Source: Flavobacteriales bacterium
Lineage (GTDB): Bacteria > Bacteroidota > Bacteroidia > Flavobacteriales_D > Parvicellaceae
DNA length: 6,407 nt
NCBI GenBank assembly: GCA_026993705.1
Contig: JALWSJ010000176.1
Location: 1 to 6,407, forward strand
Direction: 5' to 3'
This document shows positions 6,198 through 6,407 of this stretch, one piece after another. Each line of letters begins with the position of its first letter. The first letter of the stretch is position 1. Position numbers and translations under genes: made by a program. The notes under the pieces are model-generated. The model was given only the letters and a program-made list of their open reading frames with translations. It was not told where the DNA came from and ran no database searches.

Positions 6198-6205
6198 CAA
6201 AGATA
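6198..6205 (-). promoter_or_regulatory. Candidate Bacteroidota -7 box for pepD
   Basis: On the minus strand TATCTTTG matches TAnnTTTG exactly and sits about 26 nt before the pepD ATG, nearly the same distance as the identical box upstream of the DUF4340 gene. A weak TTAC lies about 20 bp upstream at the -33 position, so the upstream element is not convincing. Confidence 0.5.
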
Positions 6206-6245
6206 ATGAAGTTGCTGAAATTAAAGTAACTTACCCTTAGTATTA

Positions 6246-6407
6246 TTTGGGCGTTCCCTACGGCATAAAAAAGTAGTTCCGTTTTACTACACTACTTTTT
6301 AACGCCGTAAGGGTCGGGCTATCCACTATATCTTTTGGGTTGCATAAATGCAACAACCCAAAAGGATGCCGTTTCTATCCCTAACGCAAGTGGAATGAGT
6401 GCATAGA
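6246..6407 (+). repeat. Intergenic structured repeat, copy R (two hairpins)
   Basis: This copy starts with TTTGGGCGTTCCC and shares GGGTCGGGCTATC (6311-6323) with copy L, but lies on the opposite strand. Hairpin 1 (6256-6313) has an outer stem CCCTACGGC paired with GCCGTAAGGG (one A bulge) and an inner perfect 10-bp stem (6268-6277 with 6291-6300). Hairpin 2 (6332-6364) pairs CTTTTGGG with CCCAAAAG. It continues as TTGCAT/ATGCAA around AA with a CAA bulge (6354-6356). A tail with GGATGCCGTTTC and TATCCCTAACGC follows. No open reading frame of note is present. It may be a transcribed structured RNA or a mobile REP-like repeat. Flavobacterial RNA classes such as Flavo-1 are a possible match that I cannot test. 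The right boundary is uncertain because the window ends. Confidence 0.75.

Noticed and set aside
6256..6313. Hairpin as a rho-independent terminator for a plus-strand gene
   Set aside because: No plus-strand gene precedes it, and conserved GGGTCGGGCTATC rather than a T-run follows the stem.

Overview
This is an AT-rich window from a member of the Bacteroidota, most likely a flavobacterium. The evidence is the DUF4340 protein, the near absence of strong Shine-Dalgarno sites, two copies of an upstream box matching the Bacteroidota -7 consensus TAnnTTTG, and a structured repeat of a type I recall from flavobacterial genomes. All protein genes lie on the minus strand, so transcription runs from right to left.

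Layout in transcription order. At 6246-6407 there is a two-hairpin intergenic repeat (copy R, plus orientation). Next is pepD (M20C aminoacyl-histidine dipeptidase), with a candidate promoter and a strong terminator made of a perfect 34-bp palindrome and a T-run. A tight cluster follows: aroC (chorismate synthase), a CYTH-domain protein whose start overlaps the end of aroC, and a HEPN/MNT toxin-antitoxin-like pair. The HEPN partner is a pseudogene and the MNT nucleotidyltransferase is intact. After a gap of about 108 bp with its own candidate promoter come a membrane-anchored DUF4340 protein and an M42-type metallopeptidase. The window ends in a second copy of the repeat (copy L, minus orientation), which abuts the peptidase stop codon and is cut by the window edge.

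The most informative feature is the HEPN gene. Its first 15 codons (3110-3067) are separated from the rest by a 178-bp, gene-less, palindromic MITE-like element (2889-3066) flanked by a TAA duplication. Removing the element and one TAA copy restores an uninterrupted HI0074-type N-terminus (RFSNY joined to IKVLNKLTDAV). A second, independent lesion, one missing base near 2722-2723, breaks the same gene again. The repaired protein would be 146 aa with an intact RX4HXY motif. The cognate nucleotidyltransferase keeps GSX10DXD and the third aspartate, so the locus looks like an HEPN-MNT module that lost its toxin and kept its antitoxin.

The housekeeping genes work independently: pepD and the M42 enzyme in peptide turnover, aroC in the last step of the shikimate pathway. 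I see no tRNA, rRNA, CRISPR array or transposase gene.
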